From positions 682,001 through 746,000 of the forward strand of contig CANMHT010000001.1 in the NCBI GenBank assembly GCA_947497755.1: a stretch of DNA of 64,000 nucleotides. Direction: 5' to 3'. Each line of letters begins with the position of its first letter. Within the stretch, counting starts at the first letter, position 1. Source of the DNA: an uncultured Polaribacter sp. Lineage in GTDB: Bacteria; Bacteroidota; Bacteroidia; Flavobacteriales; Flavobacteriaceae. Positions 54,501-63,200 of this stretch are shown piece by piece. The notes below the pieces were generated by a model, which did no database searches, had not been told where the DNA came from, and saw only the letters and a list, made by a program, of their open reading frames with translations. The translations under genes were made by a program, and so were the position numbers.

Positions 54501-54975
54501 AAATACTTCTCTTGTAGAAGTTAATCTTATAGAAGAATCAATTCCAACTTTTGTAAGAGCGGGAGCATTCATTCCGTTAGCAAAACCAATACAAACTACA
54601 GATAATTACAACTTCAATACATTAGATATTCATTATTATCATGATGAAACAGTAAAAACGAGTAAACGTCATTTCTATAATGATGATGGACTTACTGCGA
54701 ATGCTTACGAGAAAGGAATGTATGAATTGTTAAGTATCGAAAGTAAATACAAAAACAACCAATTGGTATTACACTTTAGTAATGAAATTGGAAAACAATT
54801 TTTTCCTAGAAAAAAGAAATACATGATTGTTATTCACAATATTTTGAATGCACCTAAACAAGTTTTTATAGGAAAAAAGAAGGTAAAAATTCAATGGAAT
54901 GCTGTTGCTAAAACATTAAAAATACCATTTAAATGGAATACCAAAAAAGCGAAAAACATCACTATAAAATTATAA
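51493..54975 (+). CDS. CBM20-like/esterase/GH31 alpha-glucosidase fusion
   Basis: The 1160-residue exported protein (signal to about residue 20, FHLTAQ) joins three parts. Residues about 22-118 form a starch-binding-like beta domain (FISGNFEGWSGG). Residues about 130-395 form an alpha/beta-hydrolase esterase of the PF00756 type (YMHDGQNLFD, nucleophile Ser 268 in GSSMGG, probable His 367 in PKGKHNEELW). Residues about 440-1160 form a GH31 barrel (LPRWALGNFSSRFGYHSQRE, nucleophile Asp 771 in FWGDLGEPE, acid/base Asp 839 in VPWSGDVNRSW). The gene reads continuously, so the fusion is not an annotation artefact. It probably releases glucose from maltodextrins. The esterase substrate (acyl group or ester cross-link) is unknown. 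Confidence 0.92.
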   Translation: MIVKKRISVLFLFLTFHLTAQVTIVVDELPTETPKNVPIFISGNFEGWSGGKKEYQLEQKGASYMISLPNLSKTILFKFTQGSWKTVECAQDGTSIDNRSYKFNKANDTLRVKIAGWDHLASTGKKSTATKNVKLVSETFEIPQLQRKRKVQIYLPPGYNKSKEAYPVIYMHDGQNLFDNETSFSGEWGVDETLNKLYEEHNLKLIVVAIDNGGSKRLDEYSPWKNSKYGGGEGNAYLSFITQTLKPYIDTNYKTLKDKKNTAIIGSSMGGLISHYAALKYPTVFGKIGVYSPAFWFAPQIFDYSKSKANLKDTKMYFLAGGKEGSNTTRNEISQTVKDMHTMEHVLKEHGFVSNNIKSKVVPKGKHNEELWRNNFEETIQWLFKSYLKPRKFIKAINANNQLKIKVSDGTYSIQFYDAAIVETSFLPSDQEDQQRKPSHAVVLDKAYNKINFTENDEEILFKTNELSVKITKQPFAISYWYKGKELISEKNGYQRNDDFETLQFELNSTEVLYGSGARALGMNRRGNRLRLYNRAHYGYEEKSSLMNFTMPLVLSSKQYAIHFDNAPIGYLDLDSKKNNTLTYETISGRKTYQVIAGNSWLDLLDNYTHLTGKQPMLPRWALGNFSSRFGYHSQRETAYTIQKFKEEQIPVDAVILDLFWFGKDVQGTMGNLEVYKDSFPDMKKMVSDFKKQGVKTILITEPFVLSTSKKWKEAVQKDILAKDSVGKPAQFDFYFGNTGIIDIHKPTGKSWFWNIYKEIKNLGVAGFWGDLGEPEMHPSWVQHATGSANEIHNIYGHDWAGLIYKGYQKEYANERPFILMRAGYSGSQRFGMVPWSGDVNRSWGGLQSQPEISLQMGIQGMAYMHSDLGGFAGANLNDELYVRWLQYGVFQPIFRPHAQEEVPSEPVFRSDKAKRLAKTAIELRYGLLPYNYQLVFENNQSAKPLMRPLFFEDATLKTIATSYLWGNDFLISPVLSSKIKKQQVHFPNNTVWFDFYSDKRIANTSLVEVNLIEESIPTFVRAGAFIPLAKPIQTTDNYNFNTLDIHYYHDETVKTSKRHFYNDDGLTANAYEKGMYELLSIESKYKNNQLVLHFSNEIGKQFFPRKKKYMIVIHNILNAPKQVFIGKKKVKIQWNAVAKTLKIPFKWNTKKAKNITIKL

Positions 54976-54977
54976 GA

Positions 54978-56630
54978 ATGAAAAAAGTTATCGTGGCTTT
55001 TATTGCCGTATTAAGTATTGTAAGTTGTAAAGAGTCTAAGAAGGTTGCGATTAAATCATCTGTGCCTTTTGTATGGAATAATGCTACTGTGTATTTTTTA
55101 TTGACTGATCGTTTTAATAATGGAGATACTACTAATGATATTCAGTTTGAAAGAACTCAAAAAACAGGAAAACTTAGAGGTTTTGAAGGCGGAGATATCA
55201 AAGGAATTACTCAAAAGATAAAAGAGGGATACTTTGATAAGCTTGGGGTAAATGCTATTTGGATGACTCCCATCGTAGAACAAATTCATGGAGGTACAGA
55301 TGAAGGTACTGGATTAACGTATGGTTTTCATGGATATTGGACTAAAGATTGGACAAAAATTGATCCAAATTATGGAACCAAAAAAGATTTAAAAGAGTTG
55401 GTTGCTACAGCGCATAAACATGGGATTAGAATTTTATTAGATGCCGTGATTAATCATACAGGTCCAGTAACAAAAAAAGATCCTGTTTGGCCAAGTGAGT
55501 GGGTTAGAACAAGTCCACAATGCACCTATAATTCTTATAAAAATACCATTACTTGTACGTTGGTTAAAAACTTACCAGATATAAAGACAGAGAGTAATGA
55601 AGCTGTTGAATTGCCAAAGCAATTAATTGAAAAATGGAAATCTGAAGGTAGATATGAAGAAGAAAAAGCTGAGTTAGATGCATTTTTTAAGAGAACGGGA
55701 TACCCTAGAGCACCTAGATTTTACATTATCAAATGGCTAACAGATTATATTACAGAATTCGGAATTGATGGTTATAGAGTGGATACTGTAAAGCATACCG
55801 AAGAAAATGTATGGCAAGAGTTTAGAACAGAGTGTGATTATGCTTTTACACAGTGGAAAGCCAACAATCCTGATTTAGTTATGGATGCAAATGATTTCTA
55901 TTTAACTGGAGAAGTTTATGGCTATGGAATCAGTGGAGGTAAGTATTATAATTTTGGTGACAAAGCAGTAAACTATTTTGATAAATCATTTAACAGTTTA
56001 ATCAATTTTGAATTTAAATGGAATGCCAAGCAATTGTCTAACGAAGATATGCATACTAAGTACGATAGTATTTTAAAACATAATTTAAAAGATTATGGTG
56101 TTTTAAACTATTTAAGTTCACATGATGACGGACAGCCTTTTGACCCAGCAAGAAAGCAGATAAAAGAAACAGCTAATCGTTTATTATTAGGTTTGGGAGC
56201 TTCTCAAATTTATTATGGAGATGAATCTGCTCGTTCTTTAATTATTGAAGGAACAGTTGGAGATGCAACTTTACGATCATTTATGAATTGGAATGAGATT
56301 ACTAATGATAAAGAGACAAAAGATGTACTTTCTTATTGGCAAAAATTAGGACAGTTTAGAAAGAATCATCCAGCAGTTGGAGCAGGAAAACATCAAATCT
56401 TATCTAAAGAGCCTTATGTGTTTTCTAGAACTTTTATACAAGAAGATTATCAAGATAAAGTAGTAATTGGTTTAGACTTAAAAGCAAATGAAGTTTCTGT
56501 AGGATCAGTATTTAAAGAAGGCGAAACTATAAGAGATGCTTACTCAAATACACTTTTAAAAGTTAAAAATGGAAAAGTAAAAGTACTAAGTAATCAGTCA
56601 ATTTTATTATTAGAAAAACATAACAATTAA
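54978..56630 (+). CDS. GH13 alpha-amylase lipoprotein (first downstream copy)
   Basis: I use the ATG at 54978, two bases after the GH31 stop, because it starts a lipoprotein signal (MKKVIVAFIAVLSIVSCKESKK). The in-frame ATG at 54933 lies inside the previous gene. The 550-residue enzyme has GH13 motifs: LLDAVINHTG, nucleophile Asp about 269 in IDGYRVDTVKHTE, Glu in LTGEVYGYG and SSHDDGQPF. NFGDKAVNYFDKSFNSLINFEF is a family-typical loop. It probably cuts internal alpha-1,4 bonds of maltodextrins at the surface or in the periplasm. Confidence 0.92.
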   Translation: MKKVIVAFIAVLSIVSCKESKKVAIKSSVPFVWNNATVYFLLTDRFNNGDTTNDIQFERTQKTGKLRGFEGGDIKGITQKIKEGYFDKLGVNAIWMTPIVEQIHGGTDEGTGLTYGFHGYWTKDWTKIDPNYGTKKDLKELVATAHKHGIRILLDAVINHTGPVTKKDPVWPSEWVRTSPQCTYNSYKNTITCTLVKNLPDIKTESNEAVELPKQLIEKWKSEGRYEEEKAELDAFFKRTGYPRAPRFYIIKWLTDYITEFGIDGYRVDTVKHTEENVWQEFRTECDYAFTQWKANNPDLVMDANDFYLTGEVYGYGISGGKYYNFGDKAVNYFDKSFNSLINFEFKWNAKQLSNEDMHTKYDSILKHNLKDYGVLNYLSSHDDGQPFDPARKQIKETANRLLLGLGASQIYYGDESARSLIIEGTVGDATLRSFMNWNEITNDKETKDVLSYWQKLGQFRKNHPAVGAGKHQILSKEPYVFSRTFIQEDYQDKVVIGLDLKANEVSVGSVFKEGETIRDAYSNTLLKVKNGKVKVLSNQSILLLEKHNN

Positions 56631-56638
56631 ATCAAAAT

Positions 56639-58756
56639 ATGAAAAAAATCTCCCTTTTGTTGATGAGTATTTTGGCATTTTATTCATGTCAGAAAGAAGA
56701 AGTTAAAACGATATCCTCTCCAAATAATAATTTAAAAGTAGAAGTTGGATTAGGGCAAAACAAAGCTCCGTTTTATATTGTAAAGAAAGAAAATGAAGTA
56801 GTAGTTGATACCTCTTATTTAGGATTTGAGTTTAAAAATGCTCCTGCATTAAAAAACAATTTACGTATAGTAAGCGTAGAAACAGCATCTTTTGATAATG
56901 TTTGGGAAATGCCTTGGGGAGAACAAGAAAAAGTAATTAATAACTATAATGAGTTAAGAGTAAACTTACAAGAAACTGCAACACCTAATCGTAAATTCTC
57001 TGTTGTCTTTAAAGTGTATGATGATGGTTTAGGTTTCCGTTATGAGTTTCCAAAGCAAGAAAATCTTAAAGAAGTATTTATTACAGAAGAGCAAACAGCA
57101 TTTAATTTGACAGAAGATTATAAAACCTTTTGGATTCCAGGAGATTGGGATATTTATGAGCATTTGTATAATACCACACCTTTATCAAAAATTGATGCTT
57201 TATCGAAAAGAAACCATAGTAATTTAGCGCAAACAAGTATTCCGAATAATGCTGTAAATACTCCTGTGACTATGGTCGGAAAAAATGGCTTGCATTTAAG
57301 TTTTCATGAAGCTGCTTTAGTAGATTATTCTGGAATGACTTTAGGAGTTGATACTAACAACTTTAATCTAAAAAGTATATTAGTAGGCTCAGATAATAAA
57401 GATTATAAGGTACATAGAACTTTGCCATTTCATACACCTTGGAGAACGATTCAAGTTACCGATAATGCCCCAGATTTGATAAGTTCTAATTTGATAGTAA
57501 ACTTAAATGAACCGAATAAATTAGGAGATGTTTCTTGGTTTAAACCTATGAAATATACAGGAGTTTGGTGGGAAATGCATTTAGGAAGATCTTCTTGGGA
57601 TTATGGTATGACAAAAGACAAGAATGGAAATTGGGTTGATACAGGAAAAGCTCATGGAAGACATGGAGCTACTACTGCTAATGTGAAAAAATTTATTGAT
57701 TTTTCTGCCAAAAATAATATCAATGGAGTATTAGTTGAAGGATGGAATACAGGATGGGAGCATTGGATTGGTTTTGAAGATAGAGAAGGCGTATTTGATT
57801 TTGTTACTCCATATCCAGATTATGATATGGAAGAAGTAATTAAATATGGTAAAGAAAAAGGAGTGTCGATTATTATGCATCATGAAACATCTTCTGGAAC
57901 AGAAACCTATACAAAACAGCAAGATAAAGCCTTTGCTTTAATGAAAAAATACGGAATGCATTCTGTGAAAACAGGTTATGTTGGTAAAATTTTACCTAAA
58001 GGAGAATTTCATCACGGGCAATACATGGTAAACCATTATAATAATACTGTAGAGAAGGCTGCAAAATATCAAGTTGCTATAAATGCGCATGAGCCAATTA
58101 AACCTACTGGATTAAGAAGAACATATCCAAATACCATTTCTAGAGAAGGATTAAGAGGACAGGAATTTAATGCTTGGTCTTCAGATGGAGGAAATCCGCC
58201 AGAACATTTACCTATTGTTGCTTTTACAAGAATGTTGGCTGGTCCAATAGATTATACGCCTGGTATTTTTAATATCAAGTTTAATGAATACAAAAAGAAC
58301 AATCAAGTAAATACTACACTTGCTCAGCAATTGGCTTTGTATGTGGTAATTTATAGTCCAGTACAAATGGCTGCAGATTTGGTTGAGCATTACGAAGCAA
58401 ATCTAAAAGCACTGCAATTTATTAAAGAAGTAGGAGTAGACTGGAAACAAACCAAAGTATTGAATGGAGAAGTAGGAGATTATGTTACTATTGCTAGAGA
58501 AGAAAGAGGAACGGGAAATTGGTTTTTAGGAGCTATAACAGACGAAAATAGAAGAGACTTAGAGATCAATTTTTCTTTTTTAGAAGAAGGAGAAAGTTAT
58601 ACAGCAACAATCTATAAAGATGGAAAAAATGCTCATTGGGATAAGAACCCGTTAGATTTAGAAATAACAACATTAAAAGTAACTAATAAAACAACCATGA
58701 ACCTACACTTAGCTGCTGGAGGTGGAGTAGCAATAAGTATTTTAAAGAATAAATAA
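56639..58756 (+). CDS. susB: GH97 alpha-glucosidase (SusB-like)
   Basis: The 705-residue enzyme has a lipoprotein signal (LAFYSCQKEE) and the GH97 fold. It has an N-terminal beta-sandwich (NNLKVEVGLGQNKAPFYIV), a catalytic barrel with GVLVEGWNTGWEHW, IIMHHETSSGTETY and INAHEPIKPTGLRR, plus a GQEFNAW segment, and a C-terminal beta domain. The glutamates in these motifs match the inverting, SusB-type (alpha-glucosidase) branch rather than the Asp-using retaining branch. It would release glucose from non-reducing ends. QKEE after Cys resembles a surface-export signal, whereas Bacteroides SusB is periplasmic. Confidence 0.92.
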   Translation: MKKISLLLMSILAFYSCQKEEVKTISSPNNNLKVEVGLGQNKAPFYIVKKENEVVVDTSYLGFEFKNAPALKNNLRIVSVETASFDNVWEMPWGEQEKVINNYNELRVNLQETATPNRKFSVVFKVYDDGLGFRYEFPKQENLKEVFITEEQTAFNLTEDYKTFWIPGDWDIYEHLYNTTPLSKIDALSKRNHSNLAQTSIPNNAVNTPVTMVGKNGLHLSFHEAALVDYSGMTLGVDTNNFNLKSILVGSDNKDYKVHRTLPFHTPWRTIQVTDNAPDLISSNLIVNLNEPNKLGDVSWFKPMKYTGVWWEMHLGRSSWDYGMTKDKNGNWVDTGKAHGRHGATTANVKKFIDFSAKNNINGVLVEGWNTGWEHWIGFEDREGVFDFVTPYPDYDMEEVIKYGKEKGVSIIMHHETSSGTETYTKQQDKAFALMKKYGMHSVKTGYVGKILPKGEFHHGQYMVNHYNNTVEKAAKYQVAINAHEPIKPTGLRRTYPNTISREGLRGQEFNAWSSDGGNPPEHLPIVAFTRMLAGPIDYTPGIFNIKFNEYKKNNQVNTTLAQQLALYVVIYSPVQMAADLVEHYEANLKALQFIKEVGVDWKQTKVLNGEVGDYVTIAREERGTGNWFLGAITDENRRDLEINFSFLEEGESYTATIYKDGKNAHWDKNPLDLEITTLKVTNKTTMNLHLAAGGGVAISILKNK

Positions 58757-60166
58757 ATGATGAGAAAAATTTTAAGCGTATTTTTTATAGCAGCAATAAT
58801 GTTTGCTTGTAAGACAGAAAAAAAAGAACAACCAATATTAAAAGAAATTGCTCCCGTTTCTGATCAGATGATGGAAACAGCTGTGATTTATGAAGCAAAC
58901 ATTAGACAATATTCTAAAGAAGGTACTTTTGAGCAGTTTACGAAAGACATTCCGCAATTAAAAGAACTAGGAATTAAAGTAATTTGGTTAATGCCAATTT
59001 TTCCTATTTCTGAAACCAAAAGAAAAGCAACAGGAGGAGCTAATAGTAAGTTTGCTTCTGATTTCCCAAAAGAAGAACAAAGTAAGTATTTAGGAAGTTA
59101 TTATGCAGTTTCTGATTTTACAAAAATAAACCCAGAGTTTGGAACAATAAAAGACTTTAGAAAATTGGTAGAAACAGCTCATGAAAATGATATGTATGTT
59201 ATTTTAGATTGGGTGCCAAATCATACAGGTTGGGATCATACTTGGTTAAAAACGAATCCAGAATATTATACACAGAATGAAAAAGGTGAAGTTATTCATC
59301 CTAAGAATACAGATTGGACAGATGTTGCCGATTTGAATTATGATAACAAAGAATTGCGTAAAGCAATGGTAAACGATATGTTGTATTGGATAACTAAAGA
59401 AGGTGTAGATGGTTTTCGATGTGATGTAGCTGGCTCTGTACCAACTGATTTTTGGCAAGAAGCGATTCCAAAATTAAGAGCTAAAAAGGATCTTTTTATG
59501 TTAGCAGAAGCTTGGGAACCAGCTTTATTAGAAGATGGTTTATTTGATATGGCTTATGGTTGGGATAGACATCATACAATGAACCATATGGCAAAAGGAG
59601 AAAAAGCAGCAGTTTCTTGGGAGCAAAATTTTGCAAAGGATACAGCGCGTTATGTAGCAGACGATATACTAATGACCTTTGTAACCAATCATGATGAAAA
59701 CTCTTGGAATGGGACAATTAAAGAGCGTTTAGGAGATAGCTGGGAGGCAATGACCGCTTTAAGTTATTTAGCACCAGGAATGCCGTTGATTTATTCTGGA
59801 CAAGAATATGGATTAAGCCATCGATTAAAGTTTTTTGAGAAAGATGAGATTCCGCATACCAAAGGAAAAGAGTGGGAGTTATTAAAAAAACTAGCAGAAT
59901 TAAAAAGAACAAATATTGCTTTGCATGGGGGAAAAAAAGCAGCTTCATATAAAACATTATCCTTAGGAAATGATAATGTAGTAGGATTTAAAAGAGTTAA
60001 AGAAGGAAGTGAAGTTGTTTTTATCGCTAATTTTTCTAAAGAAGCGTCAACTATTAGTACTGTTTTAAAAGGAGAATATCTAGATTATCTAACAGGAAGA
60101 AAGATAGATATTAGTACGATTAAAAGCTTGAAATCTAATGAATATAAGATTTTGATAAAAAGTTAA
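58757..60166 (+). CDS. GH13 alpha-amylase lipoprotein (second downstream copy)
   Basis: The 469-residue enzyme starts directly after the GH97 stop (adjacent Met codons at 58757 and 58760) with a lipoprotein signal (FIAAIMFACKTEKKE). Compact GH13 motifs follow: IWLMPIFPISETKRK, VILDWVPNHTGWDH, nucleophile Asp in VDGFRCDVAGSVP, Glu in MLAEAWEPAL and VTNHDENSW. The short length without extra N-terminal modules suggests an alpha-amylase or alpha-glucosidase acting on short maltodextrins. It ends the plus-strand glycosidase run before a strong bidirectional terminator. Confidence 0.92.
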   Translation: MMRKILSVFFIAAIMFACKTEKKEQPILKEIAPVSDQMMETAVIYEANIRQYSKEGTFEQFTKDIPQLKELGIKVIWLMPIFPISETKRKATGGANSKFASDFPKEEQSKYLGSYYAVSDFTKINPEFGTIKDFRKLVETAHENDMYVILDWVPNHTGWDHTWLKTNPEYYTQNEKGEVIHPKNTDWTDVADLNYDNKELRKAMVNDMLYWITKEGVDGFRCDVAGSVPTDFWQEAIPKLRAKKDLFMLAEAWEPALLEDGLFDMAYGWDRHHTMNHMAKGEKAAVSWEQNFAKDTARYVADDILMTFVTNHDENSWNGTIKERLGDSWEAMTALSYLAPGMPLIYSGQEYGLSHRLKFFEKDEIPHTKGKEWELLKKLAELKRTNIALHGGKKAASYKTLSLGNDNVVGFKRVKEGSEVVFIANFSKEASTISTVLKGEYLDYLTGRKIDISTIKSLKSNEYKILIKS

Positions 60167-60182
60167 ACGAATTGTATTCCAT

Positions 60183-60216
60183 AAAAAAAGCGCTACAAAA
60201 ATGTAGCGCTTTTTTT
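60183..60216. terminator. Bidirectional terminator between the glycosidase operon and the second giant T9SS gene
   Basis: AGCGCTACA / TGTAGCGCT with an AAAA loop, flanked by A runs on the left and T runs on the right, forms a symmetric 15-bp-plus stem. It serves both convergent transcripts. Confidence 0.85.
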
Positions 60217-60237
60217 ATGAGTTAATTTACTTAAACG

Positions 60238-63200
60238 TTATTTAATAATTAGTTTCTTAGAAAGATTTCCTTTGTCAGAAGAAATTCTAATGATATATAC
60301 TGATGAAGGTAAATCATTTGTTTGTAATCTAGTTTCAAACGTTGTTTCTAAGTTTTTCCATTCATTAACTTTTTGACCTAATAAATTATACAATGCTACT
60401 TTTTTAATTTGCTGATTGTTATTGTTTTTGATAACAATTTCATTATTAGAACTATCAGTATAAACTAGTAGTTTGTTTAAAATATCTTCATCATCTACAC
60501 CTAAAGCAGAACCTCCAAAAATTAACACAAATCTATCTGCATAAGTTCCTTTTGGTAAGTTTAACTCTTTAGGATTGTCCATATTAAATATCTGACCAGT
60601 TAGTAAATCTACAAGATAAATTGTGTAACCATCCATGTTCTCTTTTTCATCAATCATTAAAGTTACAGGTTTATCAGAATCAATTACGATTCCTAAAGGA
60701 ATTTGTAACTGAGCATCTATTTTACCTACACCAGCAATTACTAAGTTTGATGATATTTGAGGGAAATTCCAATAAATATCAGTTGGTTGCAAATCAAATG
60801 TATTACTGTCAAAACCACTTTCATAATTAAATGTATTTCCTTCTTTAAAGTTGATACCTAATTGCCTGTGAATTTCGGCATTTGAAGTATTTGTATAATC
60901 AAAACCTAACTTAAAATTCGGAATAGCATTGGTTGTCTTTCCTTTAAAGAAAACATTGTCAGAACTATAAACTCTTTGAGAATTATCGAAAGTAAAAGTA
61001 CCTCCTTTATTTGCTGGTGCAGAAAGGAAGAATCCTTGACCAACAGCAATATATCTTGGAGGAGAGGTATAAGTTGCATCTCCTAAACCAGCTGTACCAT
61101 TAGTTACAGAATTAGCGGCAACACCCATGGCTTCGTTACGTTGAGAATATCCTCCAATATAACCATATTTACCATGACCTTCTACAACACCAGATGTTGT
61201 AGTTTCACCAGTATGTTCCCAGAAATATAATGTACCATCAATAACAGCACTATTATCTTGAATAAACTTTTGGGTATCTATAACACTTGGATAAGGATTA
61301 CCAACTAAAGAAGAAGTTCCAGGAGAAACAGTTTTTGTATATGTTCCATCATTTGGAGTACCAACAAAAGTATAATTTTGAGGAGCTCTACCTGTACTTT
61401 TCATAATAAACCCTTCTGCTACATTAATAGCGCCAGTTTCTCTTTTTTGAACCCAATCATTTCTAGTTGATCCATTAAAATAAGAGAATATCCAATAATT
61501 AGCAATTGTAATTGGATCTGTTGGAGCTCCATTATAAGAATTGGCAACAAAATTAATCTCTTTTGGAACAGAGTTTTCTGAAGTTGGAGTGGTACCATCT
61601 TTCATAACAGCAGCAACACTATAAGTTGTACTTCCTAAAGAAGGAACAACTGGAGATGTCCAATAATGATATCTATATACATTTGGAACGTTTGCTTTTT
61701 GATCTCTGTATATCTTACCATTACCTTGCACATTAGATAAACCAGTATGAGTTTGTACTAGTTGTGCATCTCCAATTAATCGAATTTCACCTTCAAGTAA
61801 GAAGTCTTCATCAAATTCAAGATAATGTCCATCATTGATAACCAATTTAGTATTTGGTTTTACCCAAACACATTCTACATTAGCATCATTAATTACAGAA
61901 GTATTGTTTAATGATGTTTCTGCATCAATAACTAGTACTTTATCTATATCTGCAGCAATAGTACTCGGTGCTTCACTAGCTCCAGCTCCTCCTCTCCAAG
62001 CTGCAGAGTCACCATTCCAGAAGATTCCATTAATTTCTGCATAGGTAAAATATTTTGTGCCATTAAAGTCATAATTAGCTACTAAATGATTTTGTCCGTT
62101 AATATTTACAGAGTTTAATGGTAAATGTTTTACGTTTGTTGTAAAAGTAGCATCATCGGCAACTTTTAAAACTTTAATAGTATTTGGTGTGTTTAATACT
62201 GAATTGATATTAAATGAACCAACGGTTGCTTCTGTTATTGCCACTTGAACAGTACCTACAGAACCAGTCTCTACAATTTTCCAAACTCTATCTAATTGAA
62301 TTTCTGGAGCACATAATAATGTCTTTGTAGTTGAATTGGTTAAGGCAGCATTATTATTACCCCAAACTAAGAAAGATTTATTAGTATCAATAGAACTACT
62401 ATTTGAAGCATTATTAGCTGCAATATTTCCTAATCCAATAGTTACTACAGCATCACTGTTTATTGACTTTGATTGCTTTTGAGTAAGTAGCATATTATCA
62501 TCTCTACCAATACCAGCAACATCATTATGATACGTACTATTAGCAGATTCATCCCAAACAACAGTTGTTAAATCTTCAAGTACATAATCTCCTTCAGCAA
62601 TAGCAGCATCATTATCGGTCATATCTAAAGTAATACCATATTTTAATGCTAAATATGATTGTATTTGTTGTTGTCTTGCGCTAGATGGTACAGAAGTATA
62701 TACCATAATTTCTGCAATTTGACCATTCATAAATGTACTACCGTTTAAACTTCCAATAAAAGCATCACCATTATCACCACCAAAGGTCCCAGTATTGTTA
62801 TTAGTAGCAAGTTCTAGTCCATCTCTATAAATGGTAGTTCTATTTCCAGATGGTGTTGCATTATTATTGTCATATCCAGCATTCCAAATGTTAAAAGTAC
62901 CATTAGAACTTCCATAAGTTGAAGTAAGAGTATTTCCGCCAGTACCAGGGTTGAAAGATAAATTACTTCCATCTGGAGCTACTAAAGAAATTACATTAGA
63001 ACCATCAACATTATGAGTAAATAAGTTGGCATCTGTTGAACCAGAAGTTCTTGTACCAACTCCATATACCCAAAGAGAAGCGTATGCATTGTTAGCTGTA
63101 TTACCAAAAATACCATTGCTAATTTGATAATCTTGATTTGTTCCATTTAATACTACAGTTGGATTAAAGTTTAATCCATTAGAATTGATTGTAGGAGAGT

